Source: Marispirochaeta sp964554875 (GTDB lineage: Bacteria; Spirochaetota; Spirochaetia; JC444; Marispirochaetaceae). Taken from it: 64,000 nt of DNA. The notes under the pieces are model-generated. The model was not told the DNA's origin and made no database searches. It saw only the letters and a program-made list of their open reading frames with translations. Of this stretch, positions 8,533 through 16,956 are shown one piece after another (position 1 is the stretch's first letter; the number at the start of each line of letters is the position of its first letter). The translations under genes and the position numbers were made by a program. The DNA lies in assembly GCA_964554875.1 (NCBI GenBank), contig CAZKQJ010000016.1:26583-90582 (forward strand), in the 5' to 3' direction.

Positions 8533-9699
8533 GTGGCTGTCGCGTTTATCCCGGTCCGGGGGGGGAGCAAGTCGATCCCCTTGAAGAACATAAAACCTTT
8601 CTGCGGAAAACCCCTTGTCTACTGGAACCTCGAGGCTCTTGAGCATGCCGACGGGGTTGATCGTGTTGTAGTTGCCACCGATTCCGACGCGATTGAACAG
8701 GCTGTTGCCGGTTTCGGATTTTCGAAGTTGGAGGTCTACCGCAGGAAGGCCGCCAACGCAACGGATACAGCCTCTACCGAAGCGGTAATGCTGGAGTATC
8801 TCGAAGTCCATCCGCTGAAAAGTGAGGAGCTGTTCATTCTTGTGCAGGCCACCTCTCCTCTGACCCGCACGGAGGACTTTGCCTGTGCACTGGAGTACTT
8901 CCGGACTTCAGACTGCGACAGTCTCCTCTCCTGCGTGCGTACAAAGCGTTTCTTCTGGCGGGAAGACGGTACTCCCCTCAACTATGATTACCGGAATCGC
9001 CCCCGCAGGCAGGATTTCGACGGACTTTTAATGGAGAACGGGGCCTTCTACATCAACCGTGCCGGCAATATCCTGCGGGACAAAAACCGGCTTTCCGGAA
9101 AGATCGCCGTGTATGAAATGCCGGAATTTACCTCTGTGGAAATCGACGAGCCCGACGACTGGATCATCGCCGAGTCCGTAATGCACAGGCACTCTCCCGA
9201 ACGGCTTTCAGAGGAAAAGCCGGAGCTTAAACTTTTTCTGAGCGACGTAGACGGCACCCTTACCGATGCGGGCATGTACTATGATCAGGACGGTGGAGAA
9301 TGGAAAAAGTTCAACACCCACGACGGCAAGGGTTTCGAGCTGCTGCGCAGCAGGGGCATAAAAACCGGAATCCTGACCAGCGAAAACACGACGATCGTGG
9401 AACGCCGCGCCAACAAGCTTCAGGTGGATTTTCTGGTGCAGGATGTATCCGCCGGAGGTAAACTGAAAACAGCGGAAGAGCTCTGTAAAAAACTCGGGAT
9501 CTCTCTCTCATCTGTCGCCTATATCGGGGATGATATAAACTGCGCGGAGCTCCTCGGGGCCGTGGGCTTTGCGGCCTGCCCGGCCGATGCGCTGCCTGCG
9601 GTAAAACGGATTCCCGGTATCCGGGTACTTTCCCTTCCCGGTGGGCACGGCGCGGTGCGGGAGTTTATCGATCTGCTTCTGGACGGGACGGATGCGTAA
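8533..9699 (+). CDS. CMP-nonulosonic acid synthetase fused to KdsC-like HAD phosphatase
   Basis: Two-domain enzyme of 388 residues. Residues 1-225 are an acylneuraminate cytidylyltransferase (FIPVRGGSKSIPLKN near the start, VQATSPLTR). Residues about 230-385 are a KdsC-type HAD phosphatase with FLSDVDGTLTD (nucleophile D238, D240) and YIGDDIN near 331-337. The same order occurs in animal CMP-sialate synthetases and some bacterial fusions. GTG 8533 is chosen because GGAGGG (8517-8522) sits ten bases upstream; ATG 8515 would overlap the previous gene by 16 bases with a weak site. A G8 run (8558-8565) encodes part of the RGGSK motif. Confidence 0.85.
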   Translation: MAVAFIPVRGGSKSIPLKNIKPFCGKPLVYWNLEALEHADGVDRVVVATDSDAIEQAVAGFGFSKLEVYRRKAANATDTASTEAVMLEYLEVHPLKSEELFILVQATSPLTRTEDFACALEYFRTSDCDSLLSCVRTKRFFWREDGTPLNYDYRNRPRRQDFDGLLMENGAFYINRAGNILRDKNRLSGKIAVYEMPEFTSVEIDEPDDWIIAESVMHRHSPERLSEEKPELKLFLSDVDGTLTDAGMYYDQDGGEWKKFNTHDGKGFELLRSRGIKTGILTSENTTIVERRANKLQVDFLVQDVSAGGKLKTAEELCKKLGISLSSVAYIGDDINCAELLGAVGFAACPADALPAVKRIPGIRVLSLPGGHGAVREFIDLLLDGTDA

Positions 9700-10936
9700 G
9701 GATAGGAATGGGGACCGGACAGTAGAATCGCCCCTTGCAGCCTGCGCGGAATATCTGGTATCGGAGAACCGCAATTCCGATCTCCCCGTGGCGGAGCGGC
9801 TTAAAATACAGAAAAAGACCTTCTACGGGAAGGTCCTGGGGCGGCTGTTTTTCTTCCGCTGGCCCGGAGCCCTTCTTTTTCTTATTTTTTCCATCTCCCG
9901 GCGGGAACGGGTGCGGCAGTACCGCGGCATGGTTCTGGCGGACCACTCCAGCAGGGTAATCGACCATGCCCTCGCCAGGGCCTGGGGCAGGGACTACAAA
10001 AATGAGCGGGAGCAGTTCGCAACAAGCAGGGCCTCCCTGGCCGGAGTGTACCTCGCCCTTTTGCGGCATCACGGGTATCTTAAGGAAGCCTTCCGGGCGG
10101 CGAATGTACAGCATGTAACGGAATACATACGTCTGGTGCGGCTGTTTCATTTTTATCTTGTCTGGAAGGCCTGGTTTAAGAAAAACCGCCCCACAGCGGT
10201 CCTGATCGCCCGCACCAATGATCAGAACAGGCTTGCCCTGGGAGTCGTTGCCCAGGAAGAGGGGCTTCCCCTGGGGGCTTTTACAGTAGCCCGGGTTACC
10301 CTTCAGCGCCAGCTTCCCTTTTCCGTACATACGGCTTTCTGCTGGACTTCCCGGCAGGCCCGTGAATATAAAGCTGCAGGGGTGTCTGCGCTACGTATGC
10401 CGGTCCCGGTACTGAAGAATAGTAAGCTTCCTGTCCCGGAGCCGGGAAAGGGTCGCTACGGACTGCTCCTGAACGCCAAGATCGATACGGAAAAACTCGA
10501 TGCATGGCTGGAGGAGCTTTTTCGCCTTCAAGGCATAGACAACCTCCACATCCGTCCTCATCCAGGATTCAATGAAGAAAAACTCTCCCGGATCTCCAGG
10601 GGAAAAATCTGTGACTGGCGTCAGCCCCTGTCGGAATACCTTAAAGAACTTGACCTGGCTTTTGCGGTGAACTCCCATGCTGTTATCGACGCCCTGTTAC
10701 ATGGCATACCGGTAGTCTATCTTGGGGGACTGGACCCTTACGAATACGACCTTCACGGATACGTTAAAGACGGTATTGTAATTCCCTGGGAAGAGGTAAA
10801 GGAGTTTCCCGCCTCTGTAGACGCTTTCTATTCATCCAGGGGATTCAGGGAACGCTGGAATACCGATGAATTTGAAACATCTCCCCGGGCGGAACAGGAA
10901 GCCGTCAAAGAACTCGCCGGAGGCTCCCTTAGGTGA
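9692..10936 (+). CDS. Predicted GT-B-like protein of the nonulosonic acid locus
   Basis: 414 residues from ATG 9692, which overlaps the synthetase gene by eight bases; an in-frame ATG at 9641 would overlap far more. The first third contains a short hydrophobic stretch (FFFRWPGALLFLIFSI) that may attach it to the membrane. The C-terminal part reads LHIRPHPGFNEEKL and then LAFAVNSHAVIDALLHGIPVVYLGG, typical of GT-B enzymes of the polysialyltransferase/glycerophosphotransferase type. It may transfer the sugar made by the two preceding genes. Family assignment is tentative. Confidence 0.5.
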   Translation: MRKDRNGDRTVESPLAACAEYLVSENRNSDLPVAERLKIQKKTFYGKVLGRLFFFRWPGALLFLIFSISRRERVRQYRGMVLADHSSRVIDHALARAWGRDYKNEREQFATSRASLAGVYLALLRHHGYLKEAFRAANVQHVTEYIRLVRLFHFYLVWKAWFKKNRPTAVLIARTNDQNRLALGVVAQEEGLPLGAFTVARVTLQRQLPFSVHTAFCWTSRQAREYKAAGVSALRMPVPVLKNSKLPVPEPGKGRYGLLLNAKIDTEKLDAWLEELFRLQGIDNLHIRPHPGFNEEKLSRISRGKICDWRQPLSEYLKELDLAFAVNSHAVIDALLHGIPVVYLGGLDPYEYDLHGYVKDGIVIPWEEVKEFPASVDAFYSSRGFRERWNTDEFETSPRAEQEAVKELAGGSLR

Positions 10937-12879
10937 AATCAGCTCGACTCGTCAGGCATTCTATTGAAAGATTACTGGATTTTATCAGGCGGGATATGCT
11001 CAGGAAAAAGGGCAAACGCCGCCATATTCATCCCCGCCTGGGGGTGGAGGGATTTTTCAGGGAACTGAATAACCGGGACGTCAGGTATTCCGTACTGCGC
11101 TGGTTTGAATCCCTGCCGAGGGTGGAAGCGGGGGAAGACATCGACCTTCTGGTGGCCGATGAAGATCTTGCTAAAATGGACGATCTTTTCCGGGGATCCC
11201 GCTCCTGGGGAACCCCCTGCGATATCTATACCGCAAGCGGTCTTCCGGGGAGCTCCTTCCGGGGGATAGCCTATTTTCCGGAGCACCTGGCCCTGGATCT
11301 CCTTGAAACCGCGGTATGGCAGAACGATCTTGTCCGGGTACCTGATGCGAAGCGGCACTGCCTCTCCATGATCTACCATGTTCTCTACCACAAGGGCTAT
11401 GACGCGGGGCTGCCCTCGGAGCTTGCGAAGGAACATGGGCGGAGCGTACCGGAACCTGCTTCAGTCGATCATGATTACGCGGACGTCCTTACCCGCTGTG
11501 CCAGTGCGGCAGGGCTTGATCTTCCACCCCTGACCCTTGAGGACCTGGACGGTTTTCTGGATGAACAGGGGTGGCAGCCCTCCAGGGACGCGCTGGAAAA
11601 ACTCTCCGCCCGGAACCTCTGGGTGCATGACAGGTTCTTTGCGGATATCCCCGGTATGGAGCATCACTGGCGGGGTTTCTCGGTGTTCATTGTCCGGGAA
11701 CGCGGTATGCAGTACCTGGATCTGGTTAGAACCATGCTCTTCGATGCGGGCTTTGAAATTCTCCTTGACCGGCCACTGGAGGGTCCCGCACGGGAGAACG
11801 CCGCCAGAACCCTGCGGGGGGGTAACTGGAACCGGGGCCCCTGGCCGGTAAGCGGAGGAGTTCCCGCCCACTGTATTGCCGTAAACGACAGTTTTGTCCT
11901 GGAGCCTTCCGATAAACTGATCGCAAAACACAAGGGACTTGCCAACAGCCGGTTGTGGGACACGAAAATCCGAATCAGGGACGCCGTAAACGCCCTGCAG
12001 CCCCGTTCCGCTCAGTGCAATATTCTCCATTCCGCGGATAATCCCCGGCAGGGACTGGAATACCTGCAAACGGCTTTGCCGGATGTTTCCGTTGAACAGA
12101 TCGACCGGCGCCTCAAAGAGATCCACGGGTCTGTCAGTATCCCTTTTAGAATTGTCGGGCACCAGAACGGCTATTCCAGGAGGGCCAGGGTCTCCCTCGT
12201 TGAGTACGGCGACGCTCAGGCGATTGCCAAGGTTTACCGGCCCGGGCGGGAACGTTTTATGGAACGTGAAATACTGGCCAGGGAGCTGGGCCGTGAACTG
12301 CCGGAAACAGTCCCGGTGCTGGAAAAAGGCCCGTCCTGGTTTGTCATGCCCCGGTACCGGGATGTGTTGAACCGCGACAGGCTGCTTCCTCTGGGGATTA
12401 TAAAACGGGTAAGGGCCGTCCTGCTGCATTACCTCAGGGCAGGGTACGAGCTTATAGATTTTAAACCGAAAAACCTGATTCTGGATGCTGAAGAAGGACT
12501 CAAGGTTATCGATTTTGAGTTTATGCAGCCGACAGAGAACCCGGAGGAGACAAACAAAACAGGGAGCTCTCAGTCCCTGAAAGGGAACTACTGCTGGTAC
12601 CGGGTACCCCCCGGCTTTTCCGGGGATCTTCCGGTTATGACTGCAAGCCGCAGAAACAACTATTATCGTTTCTGGTTTTCCGCTACAGCCCTTCCCAGGT
12701 TCTGTGTCGTACGGGATTATCCAGTACCCCTGTTGGCGCTTATCAGGGTGTTCTTTATTCTTCCCGCCTGGGCCATGAGGACGGTACGGAAAAACCGGGG
12801 CCGTATCAGGGAAGGCCGGCGGGCATTCAGGTCGAGGATTATTGCTTTAGGGAAAAAGATACTGGGATATAGTCAATGA
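10933..12879 (+). CDS. Three-domain protein: nucleotidyltransferase-like, NDK-like and kinase-like
   Basis: 648 residues from a GTG start overlapping the previous stop by four bases. Residues about 35-170 look like a nucleotidyltransferase fold (GEDIDLLV at 67-74). Residues about 248-390 resemble nucleoside diphosphate kinase: an N-terminal VFIVRERG strand, AGFEIL, and NILHSADN, where H366 would match the NDK catalytic histidine. Residues about 405-535 resemble LPS-kinase/RIO-type kinases: K433, a catalytic loop with D509 and N514, and DFE (527-529) in place of DFG. A hydrophobic stretch at 598-614 may bind the membrane. I know no named family with this order; a role in glycan modification is inferred from context. 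Confidence 0.5.
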   Translation: MKSARLVRHSIERLLDFIRRDMLRKKGKRRHIHPRLGVEGFFRELNNRDVRYSVLRWFESLPRVEAGEDIDLLVADEDLAKMDDLFRGSRSWGTPCDIYTASGLPGSSFRGIAYFPEHLALDLLETAVWQNDLVRVPDAKRHCLSMIYHVLYHKGYDAGLPSELAKEHGRSVPEPASVDHDYADVLTRCASAAGLDLPPLTLEDLDGFLDEQGWQPSRDALEKLSARNLWVHDRFFADIPGMEHHWRGFSVFIVRERGMQYLDLVRTMLFDAGFEILLDRPLEGPARENAARTLRGGNWNRGPWPVSGGVPAHCIAVNDSFVLEPSDKLIAKHKGLANSRLWDTKIRIRDAVNALQPRSAQCNILHSADNPRQGLEYLQTALPDVSVEQIDRRLKEIHGSVSIPFRIVGHQNGYSRRARVSLVEYGDAQAIAKVYRPGRERFMEREILARELGRELPETVPVLEKGPSWFVMPRYRDVLNRDRLLPLGIIKRVRAVLLHYLRAGYELIDFKPKNLILDAEEGLKVIDFEFMQPTENPEETNKTGSSQSLKGNYCWYRVPPGFSGDLPVMTASRRNNYYRFWFSATALPRFCVVRDYPVPLLALIRVFFILPAWAMRTVRKNRGRIREGRRAFRSRIIALGKKILGYSQ

Positions 12880-13970
12880 AGAAGGTATCTGCTGTAAGTA
12901 TGGGAATTGTCCTGTGTTCCGCGCTTTACGCGGCGGACTTCGGTTTTTCCTGGAAAAACGAATGGGGATGGGTCGATAACTTCCATGATGAGTATAATCT
13001 ATCCATAGATTCGCTTGAGCTGGGAATTCACGCGGATATTGATGAGTACAATTCCCTGTATTCAGAACTGGGAAAAAAGGATTCTGGCAGCCTGGATATG
13101 GGTGCGGAATGGAATAAAGTAATAATTGCCACCGATATCGGCGGATACCTTGGATTTTCCGGCGTACATCTGATACTGGAAAACGGGTATGACGAACACG
13201 GCGGTACGCAGGAATACTCGGATTTCGGCCTGGTCGGTTATGCCGGTATAGGGACAGAGATGGCTGATCTGCAGAAAGACTGGGGGGCCGGTTTGACTGT
13301 TACCTCCGGTGTTTTCCAGGCGTCCATCGCCTCATCGTGGAACCTCGGCGTCGACAGCCTTGACGGGGCTGTCGTGAATGCCGATTCCGGGCGTCAGGTT
13401 CAGTTTTTTGCCGGAGCTGTAGATATGCTTCCGGGTCTCTCTTTTGAGGCCGGCCTACGGCTTGACCCTGATCGCAGAGGTACAACCCTTGTCTGCGACG
13501 CCGCTTACCGGATAACGCTCAAGGAATCAGTGATGACCTTCGGCGGTTCCATGGCTCATACGAATCTTGAAGGAACCGATTTTACCGATATTTACGGGAT
13601 TCACACTCCTGTTTTTGAAACGGTTTTCGGGCTTGGCGCGGAAATCAGGAAGGTCCTTAACAATAATACCGAACTCTACGCGTCTGTTTCCTATAAGGGA
13701 GATGAACTTGAAGCTGTGCGGGCGCTGGGAGGCGGTGCGGGAATCAGTCATGGCGGGATCGGGGCGGAAGCCGCCGCAAGTTATCATATGACCCTTTCCG
13801 CCGGAGACCCGATGTTTGAGGGACTCGATCTTTCCGTCTTTGCGATTATCGGTATTGCCGAATTTACCCTTGGCTATGCATTTACCGATGGATACGGCTG
13901 GAGCAGCAACTCCATTGCTCCCATGACGGCCGTCGGCGGGGCCTACGTGAATTTTACATCGGAATTCTGA
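12876..13970 (+). CDS. Predicted outer-membrane beta-barrel protein
   Basis: 364 residues with a short signal peptide (MKKVSAVSMGIVLCSALYAAD, cleavage expected near 19-20). The mature part is made of alternating polar and aromatic strands rich in Gly, Tyr and Trp, and ends in phenylalanine (NFTSEF), as BAM-assembled barrels do. No family was recognised. It overlaps the preceding gene by four bases and sits eight bases before a phytase lipoprotein, so the three are probably cotranscribed. It may act as a porin or assembly partner for the glycan or for phosphate uptake; the sequence does not decide. Confidence 0.6.
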   Translation: MKKVSAVSMGIVLCSALYAADFGFSWKNEWGWVDNFHDEYNLSIDSLELGIHADIDEYNSLYSELGKKDSGSLDMGAEWNKVIIATDIGGYLGFSGVHLILENGYDEHGGTQEYSDFGLVGYAGIGTEMADLQKDWGAGLTVTSGVFQASIASSWNLGVDSLDGAVVNADSGRQVQFFAGAVDMLPGLSFEAGLRLDPDRRGTTLVCDAAYRITLKESVMTFGGSMAHTNLEGTDFTDIYGIHTPVFETVFGLGAEIRKVLNNNTELYASVSYKGDELEAVRALGGGAGISHGGIGAEAAASYHMTLSAGDPMFEGLDLSVFAIIGIAEFTLGYAFTDGYGWSSNSIAPMTAVGGAYVNFTSEF

Positions 13971-13978
13971 AAAACATT

Positions 13979-15034
13979 ATGCGAAGTCTAATTCTGGTGT
14001 CGGTGCTGATTCTCTCCTCCTGTTTCTATTCCCACGAGACGGGTATACGCCCGATCAACGTGTCCGATCCTGTTGCCCACGACAGCGACGATCCGGCCAT
14101 ATGGATTGATTCAGCAACACCTGGAAACAGCCTTATCCTCGGTACCGACAAAAGCAGCGACGGGGCGTTATATGTCTACGACATTCAGGGAAATGAAATA
14201 CCGGGCCTGACAGTTTCCGGTCTTGATACGCCGAATAATGTGGATGTGGAGTATGGCCTGGATCCATCAGGGTTTGACTATGATATTGCCGTTGTTACCG
14301 AACGGGGGCGTCAGCAGCTGCGGATCTACAGTCTGCCGGGTATGGTTCCCATCGATAATGGCGGTATTCCCATGTTCCTTGGGGAATCCAATCGTAATTG
14401 TATGGGGATTTCGTTATATAAACGCCCCGGTGACGGTGAAATTTTTGCCGTCGTCAGCAGAAACGGCGGCCCCTCCGGCAGCTATCTGTGGCAGTATCGG
14501 CTTGATGTAGATGGTTCCGGAATAGTATCCGCGGCTCATGTACGCTCCTTCGGCCTCTTCAGCGACAGGTCCCAGATAGAGAGCGTCGCCGTGGATGATG
14601 AACTGGGGTTCATCTATTATTCCGACGAACTGGCTGGGGTCAGAAAATACCACGCGGACCCGGATCATCCCGATGCGGATATTCAGCTTGCCCTTCTCGG
14701 GCCACGAGACTTTACCCGGGAATCAGAAGGTATTTCCGTCTATGATCTGGGCGATGGTACCGGGTATATTATTGTCTCCGACCAGAAAGGGAACAGCTTC
14801 AATATGTATCCCAGAGAAGGCACAACGGCAAATGCACATGAGCATCCCTTGATAAAGAGGGTTGATGTACGTGCGGAAGACAGCGACGGCAACGAAATCG
14901 CGAGTACAGCGGCATTCCCCCTGTATCCCGGCGGTCTGTTTGTCGCAATGTCCACCGACAGGACCTTCCATTATTACGCCTGGGACCAGATAGCGAATGC
15001 ACCGGGAGAAATCCTTCGCAGTTTCTCTGACTAA
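13979..15034 (+). CDS. Beta-propeller 3-phytase, lipoprotein
   Basis: 351 residues. The leader MRSLILVSVLILSSCF ends in a lipobox-like LSSC, so the protein is expected to be a lipoprotein. The mature part matches beta-propeller phytases, which release phosphate from myo-inositol hexakisphosphate with calcium: DSDDPAIWID, LILGTDKS, ALYVYDIQG, NNVDVEYG, VVTERGRQQLRIY and DFTRESEGISVYD are the usual blade signatures with acidic metal ligands. Position after an outer-membrane barrel suggests phosphate scavenging at the cell surface, unusual inside a glycan locus. Confidence 0.85.
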   Translation: MRSLILVSVLILSSCFYSHETGIRPINVSDPVAHDSDDPAIWIDSATPGNSLILGTDKSSDGALYVYDIQGNEIPGLTVSGLDTPNNVDVEYGLDPSGFDYDIAVVTERGRQQLRIYSLPGMVPIDNGGIPMFLGESNRNCMGISLYKRPGDGEIFAVVSRNGGPSGSYLWQYRLDVDGSGIVSAAHVRSFGLFSDRSQIESVAVDDELGFIYYSDELAGVRKYHADPDHPDADIQLALLGPRDFTRESEGISVYDLGDGTGYIIVSDQKGNSFNMYPREGTTANAHEHPLIKRVDVRAEDSDGNEIASTAAFPLYPGGLFVAMSTDRTFHYYAWDQIANAPGEILRSFSD

Positions 15035-15059
15035 AAATTGATAACAAAGGATAGAACCA

Positions 15060-15941
15060 ATGCACAGCACCCATCCCCGGGTTTCAGTAATAATCCCCAC
15101 CTACAAACGGCCGGTCGAGCTCAAACGGGCACTGGACAGCGTACTGCTCCAGGATTATACGGATTACGAGATTCTGGTAATTGACGACAACCCGCCGCAA
15201 AGCGAAACCCGAAGGGCCACAGAAGAGCTGATCTCCTCACTTGAGGGACCGATAGTACACATAAAGAATAAAGAGTCCCTGGGGGGCGCCGGGGCGCGAA
15301 ACGAGGGCATTCGGCAGGCAAAGGGTGATTTAATTGCTTTTCTGGACGACGACGATCAGTGGCTTGCCGGCAAGCTCAAGGCCCAGGTAGAGCTTCTTGA
15401 TTCACTGGACGAGTCGGTCTGCAGTGTGGACACCGGCTTTTACGAGGTGGACGAAACAAAGGATACCAGAAAAATCGTGGAACCTGCCCTGCGCGGGGCC
15501 ATTTTTGACGAGCTTCTGGTCAAGCATAAGGGAAGGGCTCCAAAACTCTCCACAATGCTCTGCCGTGCCGCAGCCCTCTGGGAAGTCGGCATGTTCGACC
15601 CGGAACTGCCCGCACGGCAGGACCTCGACCTCTACCTGCGCCTCGCCAGGAAATATACCTTCGAATATATAAAAGAACCCCTGGCGGTAAAATATATTCA
15701 CTCCTCAGGCCGTATTACCGGAAATGTGCAGAGCAAAATCCGCGCCTTCGACCTTTTTTATAAAAAGTACCGTGACGACTTCAGCTCCCGCCCCCGCCTG
15801 CACCGCATCTTCCTCCGCAAGCAGGCCCTGTGGCTGCTTGTTGCCCGCCAGTACCGGCGGGGCCTTGCAAGCCTGCTGCGGAGCATTGTGCCGGTATGTT
15901 CGGGAAATAAGAAACAAAGATCAACAGGATCACAAGGATAA
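15060..15941 (+). CDS. Family 2 glycosyltransferase
   Basis: 293 residues with a GT-A fold: RVSVIIPTYKRPVELKRAL at the N terminus, ILVIDDNP, GGAGARNEGI and FLDDDDQW (metal-binding DXD region near residue 100). The central RQDLDLYLRLARKY segment is the usual catalytic-base region. No membrane segments are present. Ribosome site AAAGGATAG precedes the ATG. It closes the glycan locus; the next 250 bases hold dispersed-repeat remnants. Confidence 0.85.
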   Translation: MHSTHPRVSVIIPTYKRPVELKRALDSVLLQDYTDYEILVIDDNPPQSETRRATEELISSLEGPIVHIKNKESLGGAGARNEGIRQAKGDLIAFLDDDDQWLAGKLKAQVELLDSLDESVCSVDTGFYEVDETKDTRKIVEPALRGAIFDELLVKHKGRAPKLSTMLCRAAALWEVGMFDPELPARQDLDLYLRLARKYTFEYIKEPLAVKYIHSSGRITGNVQSKIRAFDLFYKKYRDDFSSRPRLHRIFLRKQALWLLVARQYRRGLASLLRSIVPVCSGNKKQRSTGSQG

Positions 15942-15981
15942 TAATATTCGCTACCGAGACACCGGGCTCACCGAGATATTT
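15913..15981. repeat. Degenerate dispersed repeat (AGGATCA/ACCGAGACACC type)
   Basis: Intergenic text with short GATCAACAGGATCACAAGGAT-like units followed by a fragment reading CGCTACCGAGACACCGGGC. A related unit, GGATCAAAAGGATCAGG, recurs at 19917-19956. It begins over the last codons of the GT2 gene. Confidence 0.45.
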
Positions 15982-16008
15982 ATTTTCTGAAAAAGAAATC
16001 GGGCGCCT

Positions 16009-16078
16009 ATTCCTCTGTGTTCCCTAAGTGACCTCAGCGGCTCGGTGGCCTTCTTCCTTCCCCAATTCTTGTTCCGAA
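16009..16078. repeat. Dispersed repeat copy 1
   Basis: Degenerate member of a family with CTCTGTGTTC, GGCTCGGTGGC, TTCTTCCTTCCCC and CTTGTTCC blocks. Further copies separate every toxin-antitoxin module up to 19.9 kb. The opposite strand would read peptides of the TETRRAQ type, a known sign of this kind of non-coding intergenic repeat. Confidence 0.6.
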
Positions 16079-16146
16079 AATTTTACTTGGTAGAGAATTC
16101 CATATGTGCTTTGTCATAGGAACCCTGGAGCCCCGAGATTTTATTA

Positions 16147-16176
16147 TTGATTGCAAGAAAAGAATAGATGTATATT
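16147..16176 (+). promoter_or_regulatory. Sigma70-type promoter of mntA-hepT
   Basis: TTGATT (16147-16152), an 18-base spacer and TATATT (16171-16176). The start codon at 16194 would follow a leader of only about 11 bases, with no Shine-Dalgarno site. Confidence 0.5.
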
Positions 16177-16193
16177 GTTTGATAGAGTAACAC

Positions 16194-16502
16194 ATGATCA
16201 GGAATCGAAATGAAATCTATTCATTGCTCGCCTCCTTGAACGAAGCTATGCGTCAACTTGGTGTTAAACGGATAGGAGTTTTTGGATCATTCGAGCGTGA
16301 GGAAAATAACGAGCTTAGCGATATCGATCTTGTCGTAGAATTTGTTGAGGGCAAGAAAAACTACAGTGCATTTTATGCGCTTGCTGAATTACTGGAAAAA
16401 CAGATGGGAAGGAAGGTTGATTTACTGACCATAGAAAGTATTAGTCCATATTTTCGTGAAGAAATAGAAAAAGAAATTAACTACCATGAAGTCGCCGCTT
16501 AG
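16194..16502 (+). CDS. mntA: MntA-like nucleotidyltransferase antitoxin
   Basis: 102-residue minimal nucleotidyltransferase. The active-site pattern is FGSFERE (G31, S32) followed by SDIDLVVEF (D43, D45). In characterised MntA-HepT systems this protein neutralises the partner by transferring AMP to a tyrosine of HepT. The gene overlaps hepT by 17 bases. The second residue pair of the motif is intact, so it is probably active. Confidence 0.85.
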   Translation: MIRNRNEIYSLLASLNEAMRQLGVKRIGVFGSFEREENNELSDIDLVVEFVEGKKNYSAFYALAELLEKQMGRKVDLLTIESISPYFREEIEKEINYHEVAA

Positions 16503-16821
16503 TTACATACAACATATCTTAGATGAGATTAGCTTCATACAGAAAAGTATAGCTGAAAATGATCTTTCCAAAGCTGGATTTCTCCATAACGACGCTTATA
16601 AACGCGCTTTTACCCGCAGCCTCGAAATTATCGGAGAAGCAGTAAAAAACCTGCCCAGTGAATTTTATAAGCAGAACCCTTTAATTCCCTGGAAACAAAT
16701 GGCAGGAATGAGGGACCGTTTAATTCACGCTTATTTTGCAGTAGATTATGAATTGGTCTGGGATGTGGTAATCAACCATCTACCGGACCTCAAAAAGGAA
16801 CTGGAGAAACTTATCCGATAA
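16486..16821 (+). CDS. hepT: HepT-like HEPN ribonuclease toxin (DUF86)
   Basis: 111-residue all-helical HEPN protein. The R-x4-H ribonuclease motif is R76 to H81 in RDRLIHAY, and the HxY tyrosine (Y83) matches the residue that is AMPylated by MntA in studied systems. It shares a promoter and overlapping frames with mntA, and its start lacks a Shine-Dalgarno site, which fits coupled translation. Confidence 0.85.
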   Translation: MKSPLSYIQHILDEISFIQKSIAENDLSKAGFLHNDAYKRAFTRSLEIIGEAVKNLPSEFYKQNPLIPWKQMAGMRDRLIHAYFAVDYELVWDVVINHLPDLKKELEKLIR

Positions 16822-16831
16822 TTATCTGTCT

Positions 16832-16920
16832 TAAATTCCTCAAAACTCTGTGCTCTTCGTGTCTCGGTTGCCTGCTTCTTTATCCTGTTCATCCTCCCCA
16901 TCTGTGTTCCATACTCTTCC
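16832..16920. repeat. Dispersed repeat copy 2
   Basis: Blocks CTCTGTGCTCTTCGTGTCTC, CATCCTCCCCATC and TGTGTTCCATACTC are shared with the copies at 17605 and 17701. It fills the gap between hepT and the hicB stop. Confidence 0.6.
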
Positions 16921-16956
16921 ATGTTATACGCAACAGTCATAAAAACTTTTTTCCGC

